Origin: JAAFHB01 sp037128295
GTDB lineage: Bacteria; Bacteroidota; Bacteroidia; Bacteroidales; Prolixibacteraceae
NCBI GenBank assembly: GCA_037128295.1
Contig: JBAXWR010000007.1
Location: 1-64,000 of the forward strand
Direction: 5' to 3'
Length of the DNA: 64,000 nt
Part shown: piece after piece, positions 1 through 9,267 of the stretch
Position numbering within the stretch: position 1 is the stretch's first letter
Layout of the letters: every line of letters begins with the position of its first letter
Position numbers and translations under genes: made by a program
The notes under the pieces: generated by a model
What the model saw: the letters and a program-made list of their open reading frames with translations, nothing else
What the model was told of the DNA's origin: nothing
Databases searched by the model: none

Positions 1-364
1 CAAGATCTACCTGCCACAGTCCGGCAGGCAAAGATCCATCAATTGTCCAGGTAATCTTATCGTTAACGGGTGCAGCAGCCGGAAATAATACTGCCGCAGT
101 TCCCTGATCTGTCTGAATGACTTCACCCCCTTTTGCCTGAGTTGCAGTGAGCAGAATTGCTTTGGTTGAATCCACAATTTCCACTTGTAATCCACCCTTC
201 GTATTCAAAGATTTTTCGTTGATCTGTGAATTTTGCTGAAAATCCAAATTCATGGTGTATTTAACATTCCATTCCAGCCACTTTAATGGGAGTTTGGGGC
301 TCCATATACCTTCAGACTGAAAAGAGATGCAATAGAGGGATATGAACAAAAAAAGGGTTCGCAT
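1..364 (-). CDS. Secreted protein of unknown function, N-terminal part only
   Basis: An open reading frame starts at the ATG at 364 and runs off the left edge without a stop, giving about 121 residues. The first residues (MRTLFLFISLYCISFQSEG) look like a signal peptide, so the product is probably exported. The rest contains beta-rich stretches such as LPLKWLEWNVKYTMNLDF and a segment ending LPAGLWQVDL. I do not recognise a family; a carbohydrate-active or carbohydrate-binding protein is likely only from context. It lies 10 bp downstream of the GH29 gene on the same strand, so it is probably the next gene of the same operon. A short ORF in another frame at 7-195 is a shadow of it. Confidence 0.6.
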   Translation of the reverse strand, partial: MRTLFLFISLYCISFQSEGIWSPKLPLKWLEWNVKYTMNLDFQQNSQINEKSLNTKGGLQVEIVDSTKAILLTATQAKGGEVIQTDQGTAAVLFPAAAPVNDKITWTIDGSLPAGLWQVDL

Positions 365-374
365 TGATTGATTG

Positions 375-1787
375 TTATTTATGTACACCATTTTCAGCAA
401 GTTTCACCTTAAAAACATAAACCGGTATTTCATTAATAGCCTGTTTGGGTAATTCAATTTTAGTTTCCATAACCGTTTGTTTCCATTTAATCGTGCCTTT
501 GTATCCCAGCAATTGAATTGATTTAATCTGGTACTTATTTGTTATCAGTGATTTAACCGTTACTTCCTTTTGTCGCCAACTGCGGGCAATAACATACAAA
601 TCATTCTTCCTGGTCGTAAAGCGGATGTCCTGAACTACATCTTTTGGTGTTCCGTCAAACACCGCATCTTTTTCTTCTGCTTTAAATCCCTGCTGACTTT
701 TGTAGGCTGCCGAATCGGCATTTTCGCCAAATACTTTCCATGGTTTAGTTCCATAAACAGCTTCTCCGTTTACCGCTAACCATTTACCAATTTCAGCCAT
801 CCGACTCAGGTTTTGCGGTCGAATAATTCCTTCGGCGGTTGGCCCTACATTAAGTAACAAATTGCCCCCTTTACTCACTGCATCAACCAATATTCCAATC
901 AATTTTTCGGATGATTTAAAAGTGGTATCCGCTTTTATATAACCCCAGTTTTTCGACATTGTAATACAAGTCTCCCAACAACCGGGAATTATTTTATCTC
1001 CACCTTTTTGCTCCAATATATCATAATCGCCATAATGATTTCCAATGCGCTCATTGACGATGCATTTTGGATCTAATTTTACAATCAACTCTTTCAGTTC
1101 GCGACTTTGTTCTTTGCTGATCAATTCCGGGGTATCGAACCAAAGAATAGCCGGATGATATTGCGCAATCAATTCTTTTACTTGTGGTTTCACCTTCCGC
1201 TCAAAATATTTCGAAAAATCCTTGGCATCTTCGTCAGGAAAATCCCAGGTATTGCTTCGCCCGGCTTTCGTTGGCCAGTTGGTTGGCACATCCGGGTCGT
1301 GCCAGTCACGTCCCAATGAATAATAGACCCCAAATTTCACGTCCAGTTTTTTACAGGCATCAGCAAGTTCTTTGATGGGGTCGCGTTTAAAGGAGGTAAA
1401 GTTGACGATATTATAGGGGCTACTAGGAGAATTAAACATTGCAAAACCTTCGTGGTGTTTCGAGGTAATAACCATGTATTTCATCCCTGCATTTTTGGCC
1501 GCAAGCACCCATGCTTCGGCATTGAAATCAACAGGATTCAGGGTTTTGGCTACCTCTTCATATTCCACAATCGGAATTTTGGCCCCTAACATTACAAATT
1601 CATTGTACCCACTTTTACCCTTCCATTCTCCCGCAAGTTTAGAGTAAACACCCCAATGAATAAACAGTCCGAACTTAGCATCCTGAAACCAGGCCACCTT
1701 ATTATCAGGTATTTGCGCAGCAACCTTTGTGTGAATACATCCAGCCCATAAAAAAACTGAAAGAATGATTAAAATACTAGTCTTCAT
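375..1787 (-). CDS. GH29 alpha-L-fucosidase
   Basis: Retaining alpha-L-fucosidase predicted to release terminal L-fucose from the exterior or periplasm. The 470-residue protein begins with a hydrophobic export signal (LIILSVFLWAGC); the cysteine at residue 17 could be a lipidation site, though the -3 residue is Trp, so plain cleavage is also possible. Family marks are FGLFIHWGVYS (about 39-49), the TSKHHEGFAMF block (108-118) and PAILWFDTP, in which Asp218 is the expected nucleophile. A beta-sandwich domain follows. The acid/base Glu of GH29 is poorly conserved and I did not assign it. It sits 32 bp downstream of the GH106 gene, consistent with co-transcription. It is shorter than the second GH29 in this cluster (653 residues) and differs in the loop after YYSLGRDW, so the two probably differ in linkage preference. 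Confidence 0.9.
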   Translation of the reverse strand: MKTSILIILSVFLWAGCIHTKVAAQIPDNKVAWFQDAKFGLFIHWGVYSKLAGEWKGKSGYNEFVMLGAKIPIVEYEEVAKTLNPVDFNAEAWVLAAKNAGMKYMVITSKHHEGFAMFNSPSSPYNIVNFTSFKRDPIKELADACKKLDVKFGVYYSLGRDWHDPDVPTNWPTKAGRSNTWDFPDEDAKDFSKYFERKVKPQVKELIAQYHPAILWFDTPELISKEQSRELKELIVKLDPKCIVNERIGNHYGDYDILEQKGGDKIIPGCWETCITMSKNWGYIKADTTFKSSEKLIGILVDAVSKGGNLLLNVGPTAEGIIRPQNLSRMAEIGKWLAVNGEAVYGTKPWKVFGENADSAAYKSQQGFKAEEKDAVFDGTPKDVVQDIRFTTRKNDLYVIARSWRQKEVTVKSLITNKYQIKSIQLLGYKGTIKWKQTVMETKIELPKQAINEIPVYVFKVKLAENGVHK

Positions 1788-1819
1788 TGATTCAAGGTAT
1801 ATTTAATTATTAATCCTAT

Positions 1820-4582
1820 TTAATCTTCAGACAATAATTTTATCGGCCCGATAAGCCCCGATTCCAGCAGCGGCGAATCCTTCGTAAAATAGTTGAAAGT
1901 GGTAAACGTAAAACGTCCTGAAGATGGCCTTTGCTTCCCTTCGATAAACCATGCAGGAAGTTCCATCAGTTTGTAACCTGCCATGGCATTTTTCACAGAA
2001 CCAAGGCCCGCAAGCTTGGTATCCCATTTCATATCAGCCGGTTCCTGTTCATCCCCAATCAACCGGTTGGCCCAAAGATTGGTCACCTTAACTACCAGAA
2101 TGTTTTTACCCAGTTTGGCGGCTTTTGAAATATTGGTGATAAAAGGGGGTTTCCAAATCACACCAAGGGAAATTCCATTCAACGTTACTTCCGCAAGATT
2201 CTTTACATTTCCAAGGTCAATAAACAGTGATCCAGGAACTTCCTTTAATTCACACGTTGTCTCATAAGTGGCTGTACCTGAGTAATACCTGATTCCTTTT
2301 AGCTCATTTTTTGACCAGTCCTGCAAAGTAGGAAATTTAACTTGTTCTGGTCCGCCCCATTTGGGATCGAAGCGGACTGTCCAAGGATTGGTAAGTTCCT
2401 GAATTGGTGTATAAACGGGCCAGTTCAAGGGTGAGGTTCCATTTTTTGACGAGATGGGTTTTCTGAAAATCACGAAGCAAGATCCGCTGGGATCGAGTTT
2501 CAGCGGAAGCTGTATTAACCCATCCTTTATTACAAAGCTTCCTGCATTTTTTATTTTTCCTGTGGCAGCATCCCAGATTTCAGGTTGCTTTCCGGTAACC
2601 CTAAAGGTGCAATTGAGAATTCTCGTCGAATCCATCTGGTTGGAAACGAAGTAGATATCTGCTTCTTTTGTTTTTCGGTGTACCCACGCCGCCTCTTTTT
2701 CTGTCGTTATAAAATCGGGTAGAATTCCCTTTTTATCAAGTAATTGATTTATAGTAAGATCCATTACTACCCCCTTTTTCTGAAGTTGTTCTGAAATTGA
2801 CCTGACTTCCGCATCGCAAGCCGGATAATTTTGCAATGATGGAGAAGCAATAAACTTCTTCCCAATAATGGGAATTCCGGCATCGGCCAATGCTTTGACT
2901 TTTCGTGCAACTTCAGGGGTTAGCAAGGTATCGCTAACAACCAATAACCTGTATGTTTTTCCATGAGGAAGGACGATAATCCCGTTTTTAGCTTTTACAA
3001 GGTTGATCAATTGCAACTCGCTGCAGATGTCGGCCCGAAAGCCATCGGGAAGATTGCTAAGGCCTCTGTTCAGGCATAAAATATCGCTTACAAATTCACC
3101 CTGCTGCAACATATACTGGCAACGACTGAGGTAGTCGAACCAAACTTTGGATTGTTCCCACCAGGTTTCGGTTCGTCCAAAATGTTGACCCCAGAAAGCC
3201 ATCGTCATGCCAGGACGGAATTGATCGCCCCAGGGTTGATGGGCAATAGTGTGCAGCACCATGCGGTTGACACCAAGACAGAAAGCCCTGTCGGCCGATG
3301 ACTTCAGGCTAAAGGGATCGTTTTGCCATTTGGAAACATGTGGCCAGCCGGTTAACGATTCGGCGGAAACAATGTTTTTCTCCAACACATGGGCGGATGC
3401 AACTACATCTGCTGTCCAGTTCCAACCCCAGGTGGCTGGTTTCTGCCAGTATTCTCCCATCAGAATATCTGCACGGGCCGCTACATCATAAGGGTTGAAG
3501 GGTCCGTCGTACGGTTCAATGGTCAACTGCAACCCTTTGTATTGATGGACAAGGTCTGCAAAATAGCCAAAATAGTTTTCGTCAAATAATTCGGCAATAG
3601 TCCGTTTCATGTCGTTCCTGAAACGATCGCTGATTGCTTTATTTACGATTGTTTTATTTGCCCAAACCGGCAACCACACCAACGGATTGTATCCCCTTCT
3701 TTTGATAAATTCTTCTTTAAACCGTGGCGTCCAGTCCTGCAACCCGGCCTCGTAACTATCTATTTCAATGTGTTTTATGCCATTCTTAAACTCACTTGCA
3801 TTGGCTAAGTATTTGGCAGGATAGCTTTTGAAAAAGGCAGCCACCGCCTCTTTGCTCATTTTGTCACATTCCAGACCTTCACCACCGATGGGAGCCGGTG
3901 CGTTCTTTTTCCCGGTGGTGGTATGCCCAAAGCGGAAAATAGTCCAGTTTCCTGAAGGAGCGTCCCAGACTAAACGACCCTCGCTATCCATCTTTTCCGA
4001 TACATCAATGATGGAATTTTTATTGATTGCACCCTCTCCGTTGTCAGGTATGGCCAGTACGACAATATCTTTGTAATAATTGTAAATCGTATCTATTTTA
4101 GGTCTTGCCAATAATTGGTTGAATTTTATTGATCCAGCGATTTTGGTTTCTGACCAGACCAATTTTTGCATCGATTGCTCCACTTTGACATCGGGACCTC
4201 CGCTTGCCGACCAACCGGGGCAGTTGTTAAAACCAAATTTTAAATTTAGCCGATCAGCTTCCTGTGCGGCAAATTTGCTAAGGGCCCACCATTGAGGACT
4301 TAAAAAACCAACACTCCCATTAATGGGTAGCTGATGACCGACATGAAAGTTGTAGAGACCTCCGATTCCAACGCGTTTCATCGCTTCCAGGTCGGCGGTA
4401 ATCCCCTCTTTGGAAACATTTCCGTTCATCCAGTGCCACCATGTCCAGACCTTGGCCGATTCAGGGGGCGACAGAAATCCCTTTTCCAGGATTGCTGATG
4501 GTTTTTCTTTTTGCTGTCCCGAAAGCAATGTCGGAAATAGAAGTAGTAAAAAAAGAAGTCTGCTGATTTTTATTATTCTCAT
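1820..4582 (-). CDS. GH106 alpha-L-rhamnosidase
   Basis: Predicted exported alpha-L-rhamnosidase of family GH106. I chose the ATG at 4582, giving 920 residues, because it is followed directly by a signal peptide (MRIIKISRLLFLLLLFPTLLSG). The frame is open up to 4744, but the extra 54 residues do not look like part of an exported protein and would overlap the upstream gene. The mature protein opens with the family-typical WTWWHWMNGNVSKEGI and GIGGLYNFHVGH, has IEIDSYEAGLQDWTPRF, and has VSAESLTGWPH before RAFCLGVNRMVLHTIAHQPW in the catalytic barrel. The C-terminus carries a galactose-binding-like sandwich (GTATYETTCEL, NLAEVTLNGISLGVIWKPPF). It lies between two GH29 genes. GH106 is the usual rhamnosidase of pectin (rhamnogalacturonan I and II) loci in Bacteroidota, but it is also found elsewhere. 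Confidence 0.9.
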   Translation of the reverse strand: MRIIKISRLLFLLLLFPTLLSGQQKEKPSAILEKGFLSPPESAKVWTWWHWMNGNVSKEGITADLEAMKRVGIGGLYNFHVGHQLPINGSVGFLSPQWWALSKFAAQEADRLNLKFGFNNCPGWSASGGPDVKVEQSMQKLVWSETKIAGSIKFNQLLARPKIDTIYNYYKDIVVLAIPDNGEGAINKNSIIDVSEKMDSEGRLVWDAPSGNWTIFRFGHTTTGKKNAPAPIGGEGLECDKMSKEAVAAFFKSYPAKYLANASEFKNGIKHIEIDSYEAGLQDWTPRFKEEFIKRRGYNPLVWLPVWANKTIVNKAISDRFRNDMKRTIAELFDENYFGYFADLVHQYKGLQLTIEPYDGPFNPYDVAARADILMGEYWQKPATWGWNWTADVVASAHVLEKNIVSAESLTGWPHVSKWQNDPFSLKSSADRAFCLGVNRMVLHTIAHQPWGDQFRPGMTMAFWGQHFGRTETWWEQSKVWFDYLSRCQYMLQQGEFVSDILCLNRGLSNLPDGFRADICSELQLINLVKAKNGIIVLPHGKTYRLLVVSDTLLTPEVARKVKALADAGIPIIGKKFIASPSLQNYPACDAEVRSISEQLQKKGVVMDLTINQLLDKKGILPDFITTEKEAAWVHRKTKEADIYFVSNQMDSTRILNCTFRVTGKQPEIWDAATGKIKNAGSFVIKDGLIQLPLKLDPSGSCFVIFRKPISSKNGTSPLNWPVYTPIQELTNPWTVRFDPKWGGPEQVKFPTLQDWSKNELKGIRYYSGTATYETTCELKEVPGSLFIDLGNVKNLAEVTLNGISLGVIWKPPFITNISKAAKLGKNILVVKVTNLWANRLIGDEQEPADMKWDTKLAGLGSVKNAMAGYKLMELPAWFIEGKQRPSSGRFTFTTFNYFTKDSPLLESGLIGPIKLLSED

Positions 4583-4740
4583 AAATGAAGCTACATTAAT
4601 ATTTATCGGAGTTCCATTTGCCTGTCTTTTCGTTTGGTAAAAAAGCATATCGAAAGTTAATTGTATGAATGTTGGTTTAAAATACATTTTTTCAAACCTC
4701 TCTGGCATTATTTTTATGTAACCATCCCTGCTTGTTCTGA

Positions 4741-6702
4741 TCAAGGAGTTAAAGTTACCGACAACGGTCTCATCATTTCGGCTCCTTTAAACTCGCCGGG
4801 AGTTAATCTCAATTGATGTGTTCCTGCTTCAATCTTAATTTGCCCGACTGTAATGGATTCAGACGGATTGAATATTCGTTTAGCGAGATCGCCCTTGGGA
4901 AGAACAGGCTGATAATTTACCGGATATTTCTTCCCGTCCAATTCCATGAAAACCTGTCCTTTATCATCCATTTTTCCAGTATTGTACTTCAACGTCACCA
5001 AAAATTCCGCCGGTTCATTCAGTCTGAAATTCCAGGTTAAAGATTGATCCATGTTTTTCCAATTACTCACAAATTCACTATTGGGCTTTCCGTCGCCATA
5101 ATTAAAGCCATCGCCATGCAGTATAGCATCAAATACAAGCAATACATTGGCCTGGCGGGAAGACAAAAGACGAACTGAATCAGTTTCCATAGAACCACTG
5201 AAAGAAAGTTTGATCACACTGTTTAAACTATCGGGTGCTATTTTGGGTAAGAAAATTACCAAATCACGGTTATTCAGCGGTGCGCATTTTAATGATTTTT
5301 TCTCCTGAACAGCCATTAAAACAGCTTTCCCCAATTTGGCATTCAGGCCTCCAATGACCAATTTTCCATCCTCAGGCCATTGAAAAACATGTAGATAAAG
5401 GATGTTGCCCTTTTGGGTAACTTCGCCCCATGATTGGATGGAAAGCGGACTGCGATCTGTGCCATAAATACTTTCTCCATTTGTCTTCATCCAGTTTCCG
5501 ATGTTTTTCAGGATATTGGTATCCGTTTCATCCCATTTCCCATTTCCCATTGGTCCTACATTCAGAAGAACATTGCCTCCTTTGGCTGCCGCACTGGCAA
5601 GCAATCGTACAAAATGCTTCGGTGTTTTGTAGTTTTTATCGTACTTATTGTATCCATACGATTCGTTGGTTGTTGGAATGACCTCCCAGATACCTGGCGT
5701 TGAACGCAGAAAGGCAGCCCTGTCGCCTGTATTGATATAATCTCCAAAATTCAGGTTTTGCATTTTGGCAAGGCGTCCATTTACAGGCAAATTTGGATCG
5801 GCTTCTCTGATGGCTTTCAAAATTTTCAGGTTGAGATACAACGGCAATTTGTGTGGCGTATCAAACCAAAGGATGTCAGGGTGGTAATTCCGGATGAGCT
5901 CTTTAATTTGCGGAATTGATTTTTCATTCACATATTTTTCTGCATTCGGAAGGAATTCGGGATAATTTTCCCACCAGTTTGCACCATGAAGCAGTTTATC
6001 ACCTCCGGGATTTTCATAATCCCAGTCATTTCCAGGGGCATCCGGGTGTTCCCAGTCGAAAGCATGTGAATAGTAAAATCCGAATTTTATCCCGTATTTG
6101 GTGGCGGCATCGCGCAATTCCCGCATCGGGTCCCGTTTGAATTGGGTCAACCGAATGTCGTAAGGATAAGCCTCTGAGGGGTACATGGCAAATCCATCGT
6201 GGTGTTTGGCAGTAATAATAAAATACCTCATTCCTGCATCTTTAGCCGCTTTGATCCATTCTTCTGCATTAAAGTTCACCGGATTGAAGGTGGCAACCAA
6301 CTTTTCTTTGTATTCAGTCAATGGAATTTTGCGGGCACGCATCAGATGTTCGGAATAGCCCAATCCACCCGTACCTTTCCATTCATTACCTGCAGGAGAG
6401 GAAACTCCCCAATGAATAAAACAGCCAAATCTGGCCTCCTTAAACCATGCAATCCGTTCATCGTGTGTTTTCATCGATTCTGTCCACCAGCTCTTATAGG
6501 CTTCACGAATCGCCTCCTTGTCCTGCAACAATTTAATATTTCCTGGTATCTCAAGTCCCTGCTCATCACCACTTTGAACTTTCTTGGAAAGCGGATTTTG
6601 TTGTTGAGCCTTCAGAATAAAATGCTGAGAGGTCACGAAGAAGATCAGAAACAAAGCTATTAACAGTTGATTTTTTATCATATTGGTTTTTACCGATGTC
6701 AT
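4741..6702 (-). CDS. GH29 alpha-L-fucosidase, long form
   Basis: Second alpha-L-fucosidase of the cluster, 653 residues, exported by a signal peptide. Translation could also start at Met8 (6681), which sits right before the hydrophobic stretch LLIALFLIFFV. The catalytic module has RFGCFIHWGVSS, TAKHHDGFAMY and PDILWFDTP, where Asp281 is the expected nucleophile. It differs from the other GH29 by a long loop (DWDYENPGG...ANWWENYPEF) after YYSHAFDWEHPDAPG and by an extra C-terminal beta domain of about 150 residues, possibly carbohydrate-binding. The gap to the chosen GH106 start is 158 bp, and 75 bp separate it from the upstream GH95-like gene. The shared core but different loops suggest different aglycone specificity. 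Confidence 0.9.
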   Translation of the reverse strand: MTSVKTNMIKNQLLIALFLIFFVTSQHFILKAQQQNPLSKKVQSGDEQGLEIPGNIKLLQDKEAIREAYKSWWTESMKTHDERIAWFKEARFGCFIHWGVSSPAGNEWKGTGGLGYSEHLMRARKIPLTEYKEKLVATFNPVNFNAEEWIKAAKDAGMRYFIITAKHHDGFAMYPSEAYPYDIRLTQFKRDPMRELRDAATKYGIKFGFYYSHAFDWEHPDAPGNDWDYENPGGDKLLHGANWWENYPEFLPNAEKYVNEKSIPQIKELIRNYHPDILWFDTPHKLPLYLNLKILKAIREADPNLPVNGRLAKMQNLNFGDYINTGDRAAFLRSTPGIWEVIPTTNESYGYNKYDKNYKTPKHFVRLLASAAAKGGNVLLNVGPMGNGKWDETDTNILKNIGNWMKTNGESIYGTDRSPLSIQSWGEVTQKGNILYLHVFQWPEDGKLVIGGLNAKLGKAVLMAVQEKKSLKCAPLNNRDLVIFLPKIAPDSLNSVIKLSFSGSMETDSVRLLSSRQANVLLVFDAILHGDGFNYGDGKPNSEFVSNWKNMDQSLTWNFRLNEPAEFLVTLKYNTGKMDDKGQVFMELDGKKYPVNYQPVLPKGDLAKRIFNPSESITVGQIKIEAGTHQLRLTPGEFKGAEMMRPLSVTLTP

Positions 6703-6777
6703 ATTATTTTCGATATTCGTAGGAGTCTAAAGTTTTTCCTCATAGATTGGTAATCTTTTATGGCAATATTCCTGTAG

Positions 6778-9261
6778 TTAAGGTTGGAAAAACAAGACTT
6801 CACCTTTCACAGTTTGCATCTCTATGTTCGGGGTTAAAAGTACATTCCTCCCCTTTTGGGTAGAAACGGTTCCTCCTTTCGCCCAGGGTAAAATCATCTT
6901 CAGTTCACCCCCAACCTCACTGGTTACTTTTATCTCGTTAACTTTTCCATTCTTCAGGGTGGCATTCACAAGAAAAGCCCCTGCAGCCCTGAGGTTATAA
7001 AATTCGGCATCTTTTTCCAACGGCCAATTGGGGAAAAGACGGATGGTGCCATCGTAACTCTGCATCATACATTCGTTGACAACGACCGGCAATGCGAAAT
7101 TCTCAAACCACACACCCATTTTATCCATATATCCATAAGGAGTGGTGTCGCTGTACCGGCCATGTACCTGCATGACACGATCGGAGGTTGTGCCATTGGG
7201 TAACATCGAGTAGTTGACCTGCCGTTTAAATCGTTCCAGATCGAGCATACCGATTCTGGCAGCTTGTAAATTAATAAATACCAAGTCATTGCCTCCTTCA
7301 TTTTGCTGATTAAAGAAAGTATTCCTAAGTATTTCAGTCGTCTGCTTATCGGAATGAAGACCATGATCTTCCCCGGGAAAGGCTGTAAATAGGGAATTAG
7401 GGACATTGTAAACCACCTGATCGTGTTCTTCAGGTACCGAAACAAGAACTTTTCCATAGGTCTTGGATATGGCAGTGGGGTATTCAGGGAAGCGTGACAA
7501 AATCATTTTCACATCGCTTAGCAGCTCTTTTTCCTGTGTTTCGAGTTTTAGAACTTTGGACGCCTCGATAAATGCCTTAAAGACAAACTTGGTGAGCGAC
7601 AAATCGGCATTACAATCGTAATTGTATTTAAAGCCAGGACGAAGACCATATAATTCGGGAGGTACAGTAGGGAAAATATGGAATTTATCGTCTTTCCATT
7701 GTGGACCGCTGGCTTCTTGGCGTTTCATATAGGCGACTAAAAATTCCACAGCAACTTTCATGGGTTCGAAAGCCCTGTTTTTCAGGAATTCCAAGTCGCC
7801 TGAATACAAATAATGCCACCACAAACCCTGTACAGCCCATGGTGTTTCGGCAATTTCCCAACCCCATGTCGGAACTGGATAGGCATTCATTGTCATATCG
7901 ACCGGATAGGCACTGTGCGGAAAATAAGCGCCAGGCAACCCGTAATACTCCTTTGCCCAACGTTTACTGACATACATTAACTTTTCGATCAGATTGACAT
8001 AAGGAAGGTTCTTTTCCAGATGGTTACTTGAGAACGTTACCCAGAATGGCTGTTGGGTGTTGTAATTCATGTGATAATCGCCATGCCAGGCCGTGCCTAT
8101 TTTATCGTAACTCCAGTTGGCAAATAAACCAGGAGTAGTGGCGCCGTCTTTTGCAGCGCAATTCAGAAAATAGAGATTCTGATACCACATCCGTTCCAGA
8201 AACTGATCCCCCAGTTTTACGCCCGACTTGTTCCAATATTCTTTCCAGGTCTTATCCCCTTCTTTTAGGGAGGAGTTGAAATTTTCAGCAGCAGGAGATG
8301 AGACATCAGGCAATTTGGCTGCAAGAGAACTGTTCAAGCCTTCCTGAAGTGAAATACAGCCAACAAACCCTTTTTGCTTAATCATTCCTGCTTCCATGGG
8401 AACCATATCCTGTTTGTTGCCATCCCAGTTGATTCTCGATTTTTTCTCCAATGAACAATTTACAGCAGCAATCAGGCGGAAAGCTTTGTCTTTCGGATGA
8501 CCCTGAGCTTTATCGTATTTTTCCGGTTCTGAATAAGGCAATGTCTGGCGAAAGGCGATTACACCTTTCCCCAGGTTTTCTTCGATCTTTGTATCAGGAA
8601 ATTCCTTTGGCGTCGATGGATCGGACATAACCCGGATGCGGTCAAAGATATTTTCGCATGGATTCCCCTGTGAATCAATCAGTCGGAACCAAAGTCGGTC
8701 GCTGGCCATATCTGTAAATATCCGGAGGGTAATTTTTTTCTGATCTTTGGTGAGCATGAACACTTCACACAGCCCGTTGGAAATGTCGAGCCGGTGACCG
8801 ATCATTTCGGCATTACGGCGGTCGAACCCCAGCAATACCGAACCACAAGGGAAAGGTCGGGGATAAGGCTTTCGGTAGTTCTCTGCAGTCATTTTGCTGT
8901 ATTCTTCATACCACGGATCTTTAGTCAGGATAGTCAAGGTATCCGGGATGGCTTTGACCTTATTAAATACATCTTTGAAGGTTCCTATTTTCTGACGGTT
9001 ATTTTCTGCAATACGGATGTCCCAAACATTGTTGTGGCCGAAATAAAAGACAACAGCATCGGGTCGGGTGGTCACCACCACTCCCATTGCTCCGTTTCCA
9101 AGCAATGCCCCATCAAAGAAATCGGGTGCTGGCTTATCGCTCGACAAAGGGTGTTGTTTGGCTCTTTCGAAAGAGTTGAATGAATCCTGAGCTGCAGCAT
9201 AGTAGCTGCCAAATACCAGCAGTATGGCTGGTAAAAGAATAAAAAGAACATTTTTTTTCAT
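6778..9261 (-). CDS. GH95-like (alpha/alpha)6-barrel glycosidase, divergent
   Basis: An exported 827-residue protein (signal MKKNVLFILLPAILLVFGSYYAAA) related to GH95 alpha-L-fucosidases/galactosidases but divergent. The N-terminal beta domain has DFFDGALLGNGAMGVVV and NNVWDIRI. The helical barrel has WHGDYHMNYNTQQPFW (around residue 398), whose N-Y-N lines up with the N-x-N pair that works with the base in GH95. PTVPPELYG (around 534) supplies the Glu equivalent to the general acid. The Asp of the canonical DGNFG motif has no obvious counterpart: the matching stretch reads QVHGRYSDTTPYGYM. The C-terminal domain (RLFPNWP, GAFLVNATLKNGKV) is GH95/GH65-like. It lies 6 bp from the canonical GH95 gene, so the two are almost certainly co-transcribed. 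Substrate unknown; hydrolytic activity itself is not certain. Confidence 0.78.
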   Translation of the reverse strand: MKKNVLFILLPAILLVFGSYYAAAQDSFNSFERAKQHPLSSDKPAPDFFDGALLGNGAMGVVVTTRPDAVVFYFGHNNVWDIRIAENNRQKIGTFKDVFNKVKAIPDTLTILTKDPWYEEYSKMTAENYRKPYPRPFPCGSVLLGFDRRNAEMIGHRLDISNGLCEVFMLTKDQKKITLRIFTDMASDRLWFRLIDSQGNPCENIFDRIRVMSDPSTPKEFPDTKIEENLGKGVIAFRQTLPYSEPEKYDKAQGHPKDKAFRLIAAVNCSLEKKSRINWDGNKQDMVPMEAGMIKQKGFVGCISLQEGLNSSLAAKLPDVSSPAAENFNSSLKEGDKTWKEYWNKSGVKLGDQFLERMWYQNLYFLNCAAKDGATTPGLFANWSYDKIGTAWHGDYHMNYNTQQPFWVTFSSNHLEKNLPYVNLIEKLMYVSKRWAKEYYGLPGAYFPHSAYPVDMTMNAYPVPTWGWEIAETPWAVQGLWWHYLYSGDLEFLKNRAFEPMKVAVEFLVAYMKRQEASGPQWKDDKFHIFPTVPPELYGLRPGFKYNYDCNADLSLTKFVFKAFIEASKVLKLETQEKELLSDVKMILSRFPEYPTAISKTYGKVLVSVPEEHDQVVYNVPNSLFTAFPGEDHGLHSDKQTTEILRNTFFNQQNEGGNDLVFINLQAARIGMLDLERFKRQVNYSMLPNGTTSDRVMQVHGRYSDTTPYGYMDKMGVWFENFALPVVVNECMMQSYDGTIRLFPNWPLEKDAEFYNLRAAGAFLVNATLKNGKVNEIKVTSEVGGELKMILPWAKGGTVSTQKGRNVLLTPNIEMQTVKGEVLFFQP

Positions 9262-9267
9262 ATCGTA

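Noticed and set aside
7..195. Short minus-strand ORF at the left edge
   Set aside because: It is in a different frame from the edge-open gene that starts at 364 with a signal peptide; the latter reads as real protein.
4583..4744. Longer N-terminus for the GH106 gene
   Set aside because: The added residues precede a clear signal peptide and overlap the upstream stop codon; the ATG at 4582 is better.
6199..6663. 154-residue plus-strand ORF
   Set aside because: It lies wholly antisense to the GH29 gene; its translation has no family features.
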